Source of the DNA: Coriaria nepalensis
Lineage: Eukaryota > Streptophyta > Magnoliopsida > Cucurbitales > Coriariaceae
Direction of reading: 5' to 3'
DNA: 64,000 nucleotides
Assembly: GCA_027186245.1 (NCBI GenBank)
Contig: CP114486.1
Location: forward strand, 186,001 to 250,000
The notes beneath the pieces are model-generated. The model was not told where the DNA came from and did not search any database. It saw nothing but the letters and a program-made list of their open reading frames with translations. The position numbers were made by a program, and so were the translations under genes. This document shows, piece by piece, positions 12,077 through 23,691 of the stretch; position 1 is the first letter of the stretch; the number at the start of each line of letters is the position of its first letter.

Positions 12077-12816
12077 GGTGCTCTTGTAGGACATTTTGTA
12101 ATGTTTGTTTGTTTGTTTGTTTTTTTTTTTTGCTTTTTTGGTGAATTATGCATAGTGCTATAAGACCCTGTCTTCCGCTAGAGAAAACCGTGGTCATAAT
12201 GAATGTACTACTCTGTAAAAGTTTGTTGCAATTGAGTTCATGAATTGGCTTCTTTCTTGCATACTATTCTTCCCAGAGTTGGTAAATAACGTATCTGGCA
12301 TTTAATAATTACCAAGACGATTAGATTATCAAGAATTTCGAAAAGAATTAATTACGAGATTTGAGCAAATGAAAGTAAGGAAAGTTTTCCTGCTTTCAAA
12401 TTAGGAAAGGAATCTACCACCTTAAGTCAGTAAGATTGATCATTATCATGACCATAATTGCATGCGGAGACGGAGATAAGGAAGCTTTTCCTATTGTCAT
12501 ATATAGAGCAATCAATTAAGAATCGAAATTCCTGTCAAACTCCATAAATAGAAATTGAATATCGCATCTCATCAAGGTTTGTTCAAATTTCAACACTGTT
12601 TAATCGACTGTTTGCTTAGTCTTGATTATCAATTTTGTTATAAAGTTCCCTTTTTGAATTGAAACAATGTATGATTTGAGTTACCCTTTTGCATGTGCAT
12701 ATTGTTTAAGTTATCATAAATTTAAATTTCTTAGTATAAATAGTTGACCATATTACTTGTTTCTCATGTTATTAAGAGTCTTCTGGAAAAAAAACTAGAA
12801 AGAATTAAAAAACAAG
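12077..12816 (+). other. intergenic before the F-box pseudogene
   Basis: The TIM22-like 3' UTR contains (GTTT)n and a T tract near 12105-12131. The rest is AT-rich with no recognisable gene or repeat. Confidence 0.5.
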
Positions 12817-13956
12817 ATGATGATGACGATGATGATGATGATGATGATGACAAGCAACACCGGATTACCTGAAGATTTGCTGACTGAAATTTTCTCAAGA
12901 GTACCCATCAAATCAGTTATGAGGTTCCGTGTTGTCTGCAAATCATGGCGGTCTCTAATTTCCACTCCTCACTTTGTCAAGCTCCATACACAGCGACTCG
13001 GGACCTCAAACAAACATCGAGAAGAGAAACATGATGAACAGAGCTTCCAAATTCTTTACTAAGGACCTGATATGACCTACGGAACTATTTTCTCCTTACG
13101 ATGCGTGACACTTTTTCCGAGAAAACCGATCTCAACTCTTCCTACAAGAGCATAAACGTATTCATAAGAATCGTTGGTTCATGCAAAGGAACTTTGTCTC
13201 TATGATTGTAGGTTAGTTTCTATTCTTGGTGATATACTCTTATGGAATCCAATCATCAAACAATTCATGATTCTTCCTTATTCTCACGTCGAACATCCGA
13301 TTAATGTCTTTTCGTTCTATAGTGATCGGATTTGGATTTGATCGCGATCTTAATGACTACAAAATAGTCAAGATTAGGTATAATGAGGCCGAGTCGGATA
13401 CTGAGCCTGAAGTTCTTATTTACACGCTTGGAACAGATTCTTGGAGAAAGATCAAAGATAATCCTCCTTGCCGTGTTTCTAATATTTGGTCTAATCCGGT
13501 ATTTGTTAATGGAAATGTTCATTGGTTGACTTGTATAAATGATTCGGTAAAGTCAATAATGTGTTTCAATTTGGGTTAGGAGGTTTTCGGCGAAATGCAG
13601 TTGCCACTTTGAGCTTAATTTGGATTTTGATCGGGTAAGACTAGTCGTGGAAAACGCCGAGCCATTGGGTTTGGTAAATCATGACAATGGACTGTCATTG
13701 TGGGAGATTTGGTTGATGGAGAAGTATGGTGAATCAGAGTCTTGGATGAAGAAGTTTGTGATTAGAGACAGCGGTGTTAAGGCCATTAAGATTTATGAAT
13801 GATGCTGATCAAGTACTACTGGCAACCGATGATCGGAGGTTGGTTTCTTACAGCACGAAGATTGGTCGAGTTCGGGAACTTATAGCTCGTTGTTCGCCTT
13901 CTTCGTTCAATGTTGTTTCCTATACCGTGAGCATAGCTTTGCCAGATCAAAATTAA
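12817..13956 (+). pseudogene. F-box protein with F-box-associated domain, broken
   Basis: The first frame (12817-13062) encodes Met/Thr repeats followed by a good F-box: LPEDLLTEIFSRVPIKSVMRF, then CKSWRSLISTPHFVKLH. It ends at a TAA at 13060. Downstream, three different frames continue the F-box-associated type 1 domain in order: ILLWNPIIKQF near 13225, VIGFGFDRDLNDYKIVKI near 13320, LIYTLGTDSWRKIK and NGNVHWLT to about 13578, then a further segment to 13956. The order is correct, but at least four frameshifts or stops separate the pieces and no splice sites explain them. F-box proteins are substrate adaptors of SCF ubiquitin ligases; this copy should not make a full one. Confidence 0.85.
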
Positions 13957-14409
13957 ACAGCCAGGATATGATCAAACTAAACAAGTCTATTAGTTTTGTT
14001 CATTATGTCTTTTCTATCTTGTTTGTAAATATTGGAGAAATATTCGGTCATAATTAACACGTATCAGTATTAGCCTACTTAATAAATTTCTTCGCAGTCA
14101 AGCAATGCTTAATTATAATTTTCTAAATCTATAATTATGAGACCATAATATAGCTTATAAGATGGTAATTAACTAATTAACATCAACAATCTTTGACTTT
14201 TCGTTGATAATTAATTTGATTAGATTTCCACATATCCTTAATTGATCCTAATTATTACAGCCTCAATTATAAGTATCAGTACCAAGTCCTCATGAAAAAC
14301 ATCAAACCCTAGCAGCTTACCTTGTTCTCTCTTTGTTCTTCTCTCTGTCCAAAAGCTCAGATATTCATACATACTACTATCACTCGTCCTCTAGTCCACG
14401 TATCTTTCA
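13957..14409 (+). other. AT-rich spacer and upstream region of the HMA gene
   Basis: AT-rich, with no gene seen. The last 100 bp are CT-rich and look like a plant 5' UTR leading to the ATG at 14410. Confidence 0.5.
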
Positions 14410-15016
14410 ATGGACAACAACATGGTAACTAGAATAGATCAATGTTCATTCCTTCTTTTGGCTCTCTTCTCTTTTCTCTAATACATCTACTTTATTGTTT
14501 GCAGACATGTGCCCTGAAAATAGACACCAAATCTGCAGGATGGGAAGTGACGATGACGAAAATGATGAACAAAATCAAAGGTACGTACTTGATATTGTTC
14601 TCATATACTTTTTATGACCAACGATTCTCTTAACAAATGAGTGATAAAAGTAGTTAGAAAAGTACTGATAAAGTGAAATGTATGGCAAAATAGGAGTATC
14701 ATATGAGATAGATGCTGAGGAAGGAATCGCTTATGTATCAGGAAGAGTAAACCCAAACACACTTCTCAAAAAGCTTATGAAAGCAGGAAAACATGCAGAG
14801 CTTTGCTGGGTCAGGGCTGGATCCTCAGATCTGGACCCTTATAATACTTCTCATGGCTATCATCATGTGTATGGTGGCGGCTACGCTAGATCCGTTCCGC
14901 CATATCAAGGACTAGCTGGATACTACCCCTACCAGAATCACAACCCCATGTCCACCTATAAATACTATCCTCCTCCTCATCACTACCACTTATCTAATCC
15001 CTACATCAACCCATAA
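14410..15016 (+). CDS. HMA-domain protein lacking the metal-binding cysteines
   Basis: Three exons (14410-14424, 14505-14580, 14694-15016) splice in frame to 137 aa. Residues 6-70 have the beta-alpha-beta pattern of a heavy-metal-associated domain: TCALKIDTKSAGW, KMMNKIKGVSYEIDAEEG and YVSGRVNPNTLLKKLMKAGKHAELCW. Where a normal domain has CxxC, this protein has Ser and Trp (SAGW), so classical copper or zinc binding is not expected. The C-terminal half is rich in Tyr, His and Pro (YKYYPPPHHYH) and there is no CaaX farnesylation box, unlike typical HIPP proteins. Degenerate HMA proteins of this kind occur in plants; their role is poorly known. The five-residue first exon is the weakest part of the model, supported by the GT donor and the in-frame join. 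Confidence 0.75.
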
Positions 15017-16250
15017 ATAATGATAATTTGCAATATATGCATAATGCATGCAGCACGTTGCTAGCTTTATTATTTGCGACGTAGCAGGCATGGCTGCCAT
15101 CCATTTTTGTTAGAATGGGCAGTACGTAATAATTAGTACTCGTACCTTAGGGTTCTAGCTAGCTAGTTTTTGTTGAGTTGACGTACTAGCTCATTAGAAT
15201 TTGTATAGAGTACTTTAGGTAGAGACTTGAGTTTAATTTTTGCGGATATATGTACTATTTGGATAGTAAGGTTTGGTTTATTTGCTACTTATCTTCTGAA
15301 TTGGACCAACTTTTTTCTTAATTAGTTAATTATATTAATGCTTTTAAGGGTTTCTTGATTAATGTCGATTCGTTTGATTCCTGCTGCGGTTGAGTGTGCA
15401 GTACTAATGAACTTCAATTAATTTTCATCTTGTGGTGTTATAATCATATTGTGAGACTACCAACATATATCATATTCAGTTCTACTTTAAAGTTTGAATA
15501 GCTCTATACATATCTAATGCACGTAAATGTCAAGTATTTTAAGTTGTGATGAACAGTGGGTATTAAGATGGTGTAAGTCGATAGCTAGGCTCGTGATATT
15601 CACCAGAGCGAGCGAGCACAGAGAAGTTGTGGAAGCATATTGATATAATTCATCTAGAAACATGCATTCCTTGAAAATGGGAGAGGTGCTAATTGAGTTA
15701 ATTATGAGGCTGTTTTTCAAATGTAATTATTACTTATGATCAGGTAACAATGTAGATAATCAAATGTCATTTGTGTTTGACATTGACTACTATTCCTATA
15801 ATTGCAGGAAGCTAAAATAAACTTGTTGGAAGAATAAACAATTAAATCGATCAAGTTATGATCTAATTTAGGATCTGTTGATTTTGAATTCTCAGTTGCT
15901 TGATCAGCAAGATACCTCAGCAAATTTGAGTTCAATCCGATCCAATTTTAATTCCAGCAAATTTAGAAGTTCATTTCAAGTGAGGTGAAGGTTTTGGTGG
16001 AGCAAATTTATCATCAGATCAGTTTTTGGTCAAAATTAATTTTTTGTCCACTTGGTTGCAAGGCTTAGAGTGCAAAATAGATATTTCTATATTTTTGGAT
16101 TCTAAACACACTGTTTTTCTATTTCCTAAGTAGTCTAAGTCTCAATTAATATTTTTAATCATGTTTTAGACTTTGAGTTTTATTTATAATTGCCATGCAG
16201 TTAACCACTCTTCATTAATACAATTAAGCTTAGTTTTTTTTTTTTTCTCA
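15017..16250 (+). other. intergenic, no gene seen
   Basis: AT-rich DNA with no credible coding frame. The last few hundred bases before the copia primer site may be a decayed 5' LTR, but I cannot find its boundary. Confidence 0.5.
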
Positions 16251-16361
16251 TCCTTTGAAATCCTATTTTTTGTTGCTGCCAACTCTGTTTTCTGTTGCTG
16301 TTTTTCTGGTTTTTAAGTTAGAACAAACTCAAACAAACTCAGATTTTCAATTATTCAAACA

Positions 16362-19300
16362 TGATATTAGAGCACACGTTGTAATCACCATATTCTCCTT
16401 AATCTCATCTTCTAAAACTCATCTAAAACTGACTCAATACAAACATTAGTAACTAAACAAAACAACAAGCTAAAACAATGTTTACTGAAAAGTTAAACTT
16501 GACTGGACCTCTAATATTTACTAAAGGAGGCTACCAGTTTTGGTCAACAAAAATGACCATTTACTTGAAGGCACTTGGACTATGGGAGATAATAGATAAA
16601 GAATGAATAACCTAATGAGGAAGAGGACTACACAGTTCAACAGATTAGAAAATAGAAAGTTGTTAAGCAAAATAACTTCAAGGCTTTGTCAACATGCATT
16701 AAGCCATTTGTGATGATATCTTCACTTGAATCATGGGTGTAGAAGTGGCAAAAGAAGCTTGGGATCTCTTGAAAACAGAGATTCAAGGGACAATAGGGAT
16801 GAGAACCATCATACTCATAAATCTAAAAATAGAGTTTGAAAGGCTCGAGATGAAGGAAGATGAATATGTGAAGAGTTATATAGGTAGATTGATGCAAGTT
16901 TCCCACCAAATAAAGTTACTTCGAATTTATGAAATTGAAAAGATGTTGGTTGACAAGGTGCTGGTCAGTGTACCAATCGAATTTGATTCTAAGATCGATG
17001 CAATTGAAGAAAGCAAATATCTAGTTACCTTAACTTTTTCTGAACTCATTGGCTCTCTTTAAGCCAAAGAGCAAGGGAATTCAAAGCTTACAGAAGGAGA
17101 GACATAAAGAGCTTTCATGGCAAAGAACAAAGGATGGCAGTGAAAGAATCAATCCACTTACTCTATAGGTTCAAGCAGCTCTGAATGAGCTCAGAACTTA
17201 GAGAAGAGACAGTTTTCTCCTTGCAACATATGCAAAAGGAAGAATAATATAGAGAAGAACTGTTATTAGAAAGGAAAACCTCAATGTTACTTTACAAGTT
17301 AATTGGCTATGTTGAGAAGGATTGCAGAAGGAAGCAAAGAATCAATCCACAACCTCAAAAAGCCAATGTAGTTGAAGTAGCGGTTAAAGAGGAAGAGTTA
17401 CTATTTATGACAAAAGAATCTGTTAATCATATATCAAGAGATGAATGGCTCATAGATAATGGATGCATAAATTACATGACTCATGAAAAGAGTCTTTTCA
17501 AGGACCTGGACTGAAGCTTCACAACCACAATTACAATTGGAAATGGAGAAGGAGTAAAAGCTTATGGAAAAGGAACCGTATCTGTTAAAAACTAGAAAAG
17601 GCAATGGGCTAATTGCAAACGTGTTTCTAGTTCATGATTTACAACACAACTTACTAAATGTAGGCAAAGTCATGAAGAATGGTTGTACCCTACTATTAAA
17701 ATATGATCATTGTATCATCTTAGATGCAAGTAAGAAGCAAGTTGTGAAAGTTTTAGTAATGCACAATAGTTTTTCTTTCTAATGGTGTCATCAGACTTTG
17801 ATATGCAAGAGTGATGAATCATGGAAGTGTCACAAAATGTTTGACCATTTTGACTTCAAAGAAATACAAACTTTGAGCTTAAAGACAATAGTTGAAGATA
17901 TGGCTCAAGTAAAAACCTAAGAGCAAATCTGCCAGAACTGCCAACTTGAAAAGCTTAAGAGAAGATCATTTCCAAGAAATCAAGCTTATAAGGCAGAAGA
18001 AAGACTTGAATTGGTGCACTTAGATGTGTGTGGACCAATGAAGGAGGCCTCTATCAATGAAAGCAAGTATTTTGTCATCTTCATTGATGACATATTAAGA
18101 TACTGTTGAATCAACTTATTGAAGGAGAAATCACAAGTATTTAGTGAGTTTGTAAGGTTCAAGAATCTAGCTGAGACTCAAAGTGAGAGAAGGCTGAAAG
18201 TATTAAGATTAGATAATAGTGGAGAGTATACATCCATTGATTTCAAAACACATTATGAAGAGCATGAAATTCAACATCAGTTGATTGTCCCTTATACTCC
18301 ACGGTAAAATGAGGTTTATGAGAGAAAGAACATAACAATTATAGATATGGTAAGAAGCTTGACGGTTGAGAAGTTAATTCCAAGAAGATTTTGGGCAGAA
18401 GCTATCAATTCAACTGTGTATTTACTCAATAGGCTCCCATCAAAAGTAGTAGAAGGGACCCCGTATTAAGCATCAAGAAAGATCAAACCATATGTGTCAC
18501 ATCTCAGAGTGTTTGGATCTTTGTGCTTTACTCATATCCTTCATGCAAAGAGGGATAAACTCTCTTTAAAAGCTGAGAAGGGAATTCTGATAAGTTATAG
18601 TTTAGATTCCAAAGCCTACAAAATCTACAATCTGACCAGTAAGAAGGTGTATGTTGCTAGAGATGTTGTTTTTTATGAATAAGAAACTTACAATTGGGAA
18701 TAGAAAGTAATTAGTGAAGAATTGCTGGAAGTTCTAGAAGGTGCAGAGCAAGTGAATCCAAATCCTGAATCAAATGATGAACATGAGCTTGTGAATCCAA
18801 GGTTCAAAATTATAAATGATGTATACTAGAGATGCAATATGGCTTTTCATGAGTCTAGGAACTGTGAGGAAGCTGAAATTGACAAGAATTTGAGTGAAAT
18901 CAATGAAAGAGAAACTTGACATGATTAATAAGAACCATACTTGAGTCCTTGTTGATAAACCGAAGAAGAAGAAGGTTATAGGCCTTAAGTGGATCTTCAA
19001 GCTTAAACTCAATTCAAACAGTACGATCAACAAGTTTAAGGCCAAGTTGGTTGTGAAAGGATACTCACAACCGTATGTAGTGGACTATATAGAGACATTT
19101 GCCCCAGTTGCAAGACTTGACATAATAAGGCTTCTAATTGCCCTAACTGCCATGAAAAAGTGGTTCATTCACCAGCTGGATGTTAAATCAGCTTTCTTGA
19201 ATGGAATTCTGGAAGAAAAAGTGTATGTAGAGCAACCTGAGAGGTTTGAGATAAAAGACAAAGATGGAAAGATATACAAGCCGGAGAAAGCTCTATATGA

Positions 19301-19620
19301 ACTGAAACAAATACTAAGAGCATAATAAAGTAGAAATGACTCTTATTTGAGCCATTTATATTTTCAAATAAGTAAAAGTGATCAGACCAATACATAAAGA
19401 AATCAGGTGATTCCTATCTTATGATCTCTTTGTATGTTGATGACCTATTGCCATGAAATGACTGATTTGAGAGCAATGAGCTATTTTCTAAGAATGGAAA
19501 TTCAATAGTTGGAATATGAGATATTTATATATCAAGAGAAGTATACAAAATGAAAAATCAGGAAGTTCAAAATGGAAAGAAGTAAGCTAATGACAACTCA
19601 TGTGGCTACCAATGACAACT
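16362..19620 (+). mobile_element. decayed Ty1/copia retrotransposon
   Basis: At 16362-16373, TGATATTAGAGC resembles the copia initiator-tRNA primer site TGGTATCAGAGC. A gag start follows at about 16484 (GGYQFWSTKMTIYLKALGLW). Further 3' come gag (16733-17062), a protease-like EWLIDNGC (about 17443), GAG-pre-integrase, and an integrase core with SKYFVIFIDD near 18064 and VLRLDNSGEYTS near 18200. Next is reverse transcriptase from about 19020, including [22 protein letters not shown] and [11 protein letters not shown], with YVDDL near 19432. The order gag-protease-integrase-RT is diagnostic of copia. There are many stops and frameshifts. The RNase H end is lost near 19620, where other repeats begin, and no 3' LTR is seen. 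It is inactive. Confidence 0.88.
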
Positions 19621-19689
19621 CTTTTGGCTCTATACTGGTACTCATCACACCGATTGGAAATTTCTAAATTAATGATTTCCTGAACCTAC

Positions 19690-20300
19690 TCTGTATTACA
19701 AAGAGAGTGAATCAAATCTAAGTTTCAATTACCATTAAGCCACAAGTCTTTCACTTTCAAAAAGCTAATAAGATAATCCGATTTAATAAGACTATTTAAA
19801 GGTATCCACTAATCTCTCCACACATTAACACTATTACCATCCTCCATTTTCCATTCAATGTGAGCATGAGCAATTTCATAAGAGCTTGCTATCCTTTTAT
19901 AAAGATTAGAACCACCTAAAGAGAAGACTTGCCAATTTATGAGCTTTTTGAATTTAACCAGTAAGTAAGTGGATAAAGATAGAGTGGTGTGTCTTAAGAT
20001 TCCACCAATGTTTTAAAGACCAAGCTTGAATAATGTCTTCTAGTTTCCTAATACCAAGACCACCGTCCTTGCGAGGTAGACAAATTTTATCCATATTACA
20101 TCAATGAAGATTCTTGCTACCTTCAGAATTACCCAAAAAGAAATTAGCTAGAGTTAACTTTATTCTACCAATAAAGAATTCAGGGAGTTGTAGACAAACT
20201 AAAATATGCATCGGAATGCTATGAAGAACATGCTTAATAAGAATCATCCTTCCAACCCTCAACTCTGGATAAGATCTTTTTAATGATGCCATAAAAAATA
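19690..20300 (-). mobile_element. LINE (L1-type) reverse transcriptase tail, fragment
   Basis: On the minus strand, successive segments match the C-terminal part of plant LINE ORF2 and its zinc-binding tail: SYPELRVGRMILIKHVLHSIPMHIL, then IGRIKLTLANFFLG, then ICLPRKDGGLGIRKLEDI and AWSLKHWWNLKTH. Stops interrupt the reading. Only this piece is visible; no 5' part and no poly(A) tail were identified. Confidence 0.8.
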
Positions 20301-20689
20301 TTTGCCTTTAATCTCCTATGTATAAAGGACATCCTAAGTTAGTGATTGGTAATTTTGTCAAATTAAAATAAGCAGTATTCTTTATAAAGCACCTCCTAGA
20401 ACTATAATCATATGATGGACAGAGAAACTGCTCTTGTTCTTATAAATCAAATTCGCACACTTTATTTGGTTGGAAAGAGTAAAGATTCCAACTTGGACAT
20501 TGCGGGCTGTGTAAATGTTTGCGTCGGCCTAGTAATGAACAGAACAACTGGACAAGGGCGTGATTTCGCGTCCTAGGGTTTATAGAGTAATACCTGAAAT
20601 CTCTTCTCTCTGCTTCAAGTCTTATGGGTTATCTTCATAGATTGGTGACATTGGGATAGAGAAATCCCTCAAATTGTCACCTTGCCAAA

Positions 20690-20870
20690 ATGGGTATTGT
20701 CATGATCCTTTAAATTGCCAAAATGGAGTGTTAGGTCCTTTAAATTTGATTACAGGTGATTAGAAGAAGAAGATAAAGTTTGTTATACTTCAGTCCGTTA
20801 ATAGTTAGTTACAGTAAGTTGCAGTTAAGTAGTAATTAATTACAGTTAAATTACATTAAAAATGCATTAA
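20690..20870 (+). mobile_element. gypsy-type LTR fragment, copy 1
   Basis: From about 20692 (TGTCATGATCC) this segment aligns by eye with the LTR at 21290: the GTTAGTTACAGT, AGTTAAGTAGTAATTAATTACAGTT part is nearly the same in both. It is partial; its right end fades after about 20870. Confidence 0.6.
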
Positions 20871-21240
20871 AGACAATTGATCTCAAGAATGCCGAAATGC
20901 AAGTTGGTAATGCATCCAACAAGGATCAAATGGGGGAAACCTCTGTAATTGTTGCCGATGAGTTGGACTGTTGCATGAATGCCTCAGGATCAAATTAATG
21001 CAGGGATATACCCATATCCAAGTAACTACGATGAAAGAGTTCTTATTCTTGGATATCGATAGTATGAAAAGGTATTTCTTTCCTTGATTCCTTGGAAAAT
21101 TTTTACTGTTGAATTCAAAACTTTTAGAATTTATCCATTTGAGAAAGTTCTTAGAGATTAAGGTGAATCATTGGCTTGCTGGAATTTCTTTCCTGTTCTT
21201 TTGATGCATACCAACTATTCGATCAAAAGCCTCAAAGAAG

Positions 21241-21665
21241 ATTCTTAACACAGAACCTTGAGGACAAGGTTCTATAAAGAGTTGGGCATTGTCATGATCA
21301 TATATTGGACGGCCGGGATGATCTCTCAGCTTATAATCTGGAGCGTTAGACCTGGTTAAATTGAATATGGGAGTTGCACGTGATTGGATCCAAGAAGAAG
21401 ACTGAGTTTGTTATCCTTCAGCTCGTTAGTAGTTAGTTACAGTGATTAGCAGTTGAGTAGTAGTTAATTACAGTTGAGTTAATTTAGTCGAGTTTATAAA
21501 TAGGAATAGAGATGAAAGCAAAAGGAATTCAGAATTATTGTAAAGTTGCAAGCTTAGCTTGTAATTGGAGGCTTATTTTTCCCTCGAAGAAACCCTTCGA
21601 CTCAGGATAAAGATTTGTGACTCTTACTCTTTTTTGGTGTTTGTAATCGATTCTAAAAGAGATAG
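21241..21665 (+). mobile_element. gypsy polyprotein tail and 3' LTR
   Basis: AACCTTGAGGACAAGGTTCT at about 21255 encodes NLEDKV, the usual tail of plant Ty3/gypsy polyproteins just before the 3' LTR. The LTR then begins with TGTCATGATC at 21290 and has a TATA-like TTATAAATAG near 21493 and a leader-like CT/GA-rich end. Its exact right end is unclear, somewhere before the S8 pseudogene at 21780. Confidence 0.65.
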
Positions 21666-21779
21666 GTATGTTAGACTTCTCCCTTCTTGCCGTTCGCTCT
21701 AAATTTCTGAATTTTTTTTTTTTGGGGTACCATTTTCGTGATGCTAGTAGCTCTGTTAATAAGTATTTATCGGGCTTCC

Positions 21780-23358
21780 ATGCACAAGAGGCATGCCACT
21801 GGAGGCAAGAAGAAGGCTTGGAGGAAGAAGATAAAGTAATTCTCTTTAATCCCTTGCCTTTGAACATGTCTTAATATGCTCATGTTCATTTTTTTCTCTC
21901 TCCGTTTTGTTCCTCAACTGTGCCAATCCTTTTTCGTATGGAACAATTGTCAAGTGTTAGCTGACTTTAGATGCTATTGGTAATTCTGAATATTTTGAGA
22001 AATAGATCATCTTTGCTTTATTAAGGTATGAGCTTGGAAGGCAACCAGCAAACACAAGGATATCAAGCAACAAGACAGTTTGGAGAATCAGAGCGAGGGC
22101 TGACAATGTCAAATGGCGTACTCTCAGACTTGATACTGGAAATTACTCCTGGGGTAGTGAGGCTGTTGCTCATAAAATCCGTATTCTTGATGTCGTCTAC
22201 AATGCCTCTAATAATGAGCTGGTCCGCACTCAAACCTTGGTGAAGAGTGCCATTGTTCAGGTTGATGCAGCTCCGTTCAAGCAGTGGCATCTCCAGCATT
22301 ATGGAGTTGACATTGGCTGCAAGAAGAAAACTGCGGCTTCTGCAAAGAAAGAGGGAGAGGTAGTTCATTTTTTTTTCCCCTTATGTTTTAATCAATTGCA
22401 AAAAGGTTTTTAGTAAATGTTATTCATTGTGTGTCCGGTCAACTGTTTATGTTGTTCGACTTAAATGGCTTATAGGAGGTTGAAGCAGCCACAGAGGAGG
22501 AGAAGAAGAGCAATCATGTGCTGAGAAAACTGAAGAAGCGTCAACAGGAACGTACTCTTGACTCTCATATCGAAGAGCAATTTGGTACCTGTCGATTATT
22601 GGTCTCCATCTCATAGACCAGGCCAATGTGGGCGTGCTGATGGGTATGTCCTTACTTTGTGCACTTTAATTTTTATTTATTTATTTATACTTTGGTGAGA
22701 GGCAACCAGGCCAATGTGACCATCTAATCTGTAGAAATGTCATATCTACTCCAACCATTAACATCAAGCCACATAATCATTTTTGATATTTGGTGAACTT
22801 CTAGTGTTTGCCTACAAGTTACTGGTTCTTTTAAGATATTGGAAAGGAATCACCATAGTTATCTTTAGTGTTTTCAATCTGACTGTGGGTATATAATCAA
22901 AATAGTTTTCTTGTCATAATCTTCTATGGCTACGCCGCTTGTGGTCCAGTTTTCCTTGATCCTATCTTGTAGAATTTCATCTTTTTGTTAAAATGAGCTT
23001 TTGAGATTCTTCTGTCCTACATTCTCCTTATGCCTCCGCCACCACTTTCTGCTCATGCGACATTGATCTCTAGAATCTTGGGGTGGTGAGGAATTCTAGT
23101 TGATATTAGGTAATTATTGGGTAAGGCGGATAAAAGTTAGATCCTTTGTATTTCATTTCTGCTATAATCATGCCAATTAGTGACAGAGTAGTTGATTTTT
23201 GAGTTTCATTTCTTAGTACCATTTGCGTTTTCATGCTATGTATCTGCTTATTCCCATCTCTGAATTTTCGTGACAGATATATCTTAGAGGGAAAAGAGCT
23301 AGAGTTCTATATGAAGGAGATTCAAAGAAAGAAGGGGAAGGGAGCTGGTGCGACCTGA
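21780..23358 (+). pseudogene. ribosomal protein S8e (40S), unprocessed pseudogene
   Basis: Exons 21780-21835, 22026-22359, 22476-22643 and 23277-23358 encode eS8 in order: [65 protein letters not shown], then [13 protein letters not shown] and [11 protein letters not shown], ending [12 protein letters not shown] and KGKGAGAT. All internal introns keep GT-AG borders, so this is a duplicated gene and not a retrocopy. Two faults break it. The N-terminal exon encoding the usual MGISRDS is absent, with a gypsy LTR just upstream. A 2-nt loss near 22612 creates a TAG at 22614, and the correct frame resumes just after. Several conserved basic residues have also changed. If the frameshift were a sequencing error, the missing start would still be a problem. 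Confidence 0.85.
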
Positions 23359-23691
23359 TATCTTGGCAGCTGAATTTTGCTTTTCTGCTCATTTTTTCCT
23401 TACCTACCTTTCCACCCTTGTTAACAGACCTCTACACATTAGATGTAGGTAAGCTACTCTTTGTTTTTGGTTTGAAATTGTTACTCAATGTTTCATTTAT
23501 AGAATTTCTTTGTTTTTATCAGAACTTTCTTTCTTAAGATTAGTCTCATGGCCTAATAATATATTTCCGTACAAGAGGTATGCGATTGTGGAGAGGTACG
23601 TGAACATGATTATGAAAGAGAAACATTCGCATCATTTATTCATTCTTCCCAGTAACAAATCAATGGTTCTAAAATGAAAAACTAGATTTGC

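Noticed and set aside
16733..19325. Separate small genes for each copia frame
   Set aside because: They follow gag-protease-integrase-RT order and are pieces of one decayed polyprotein.
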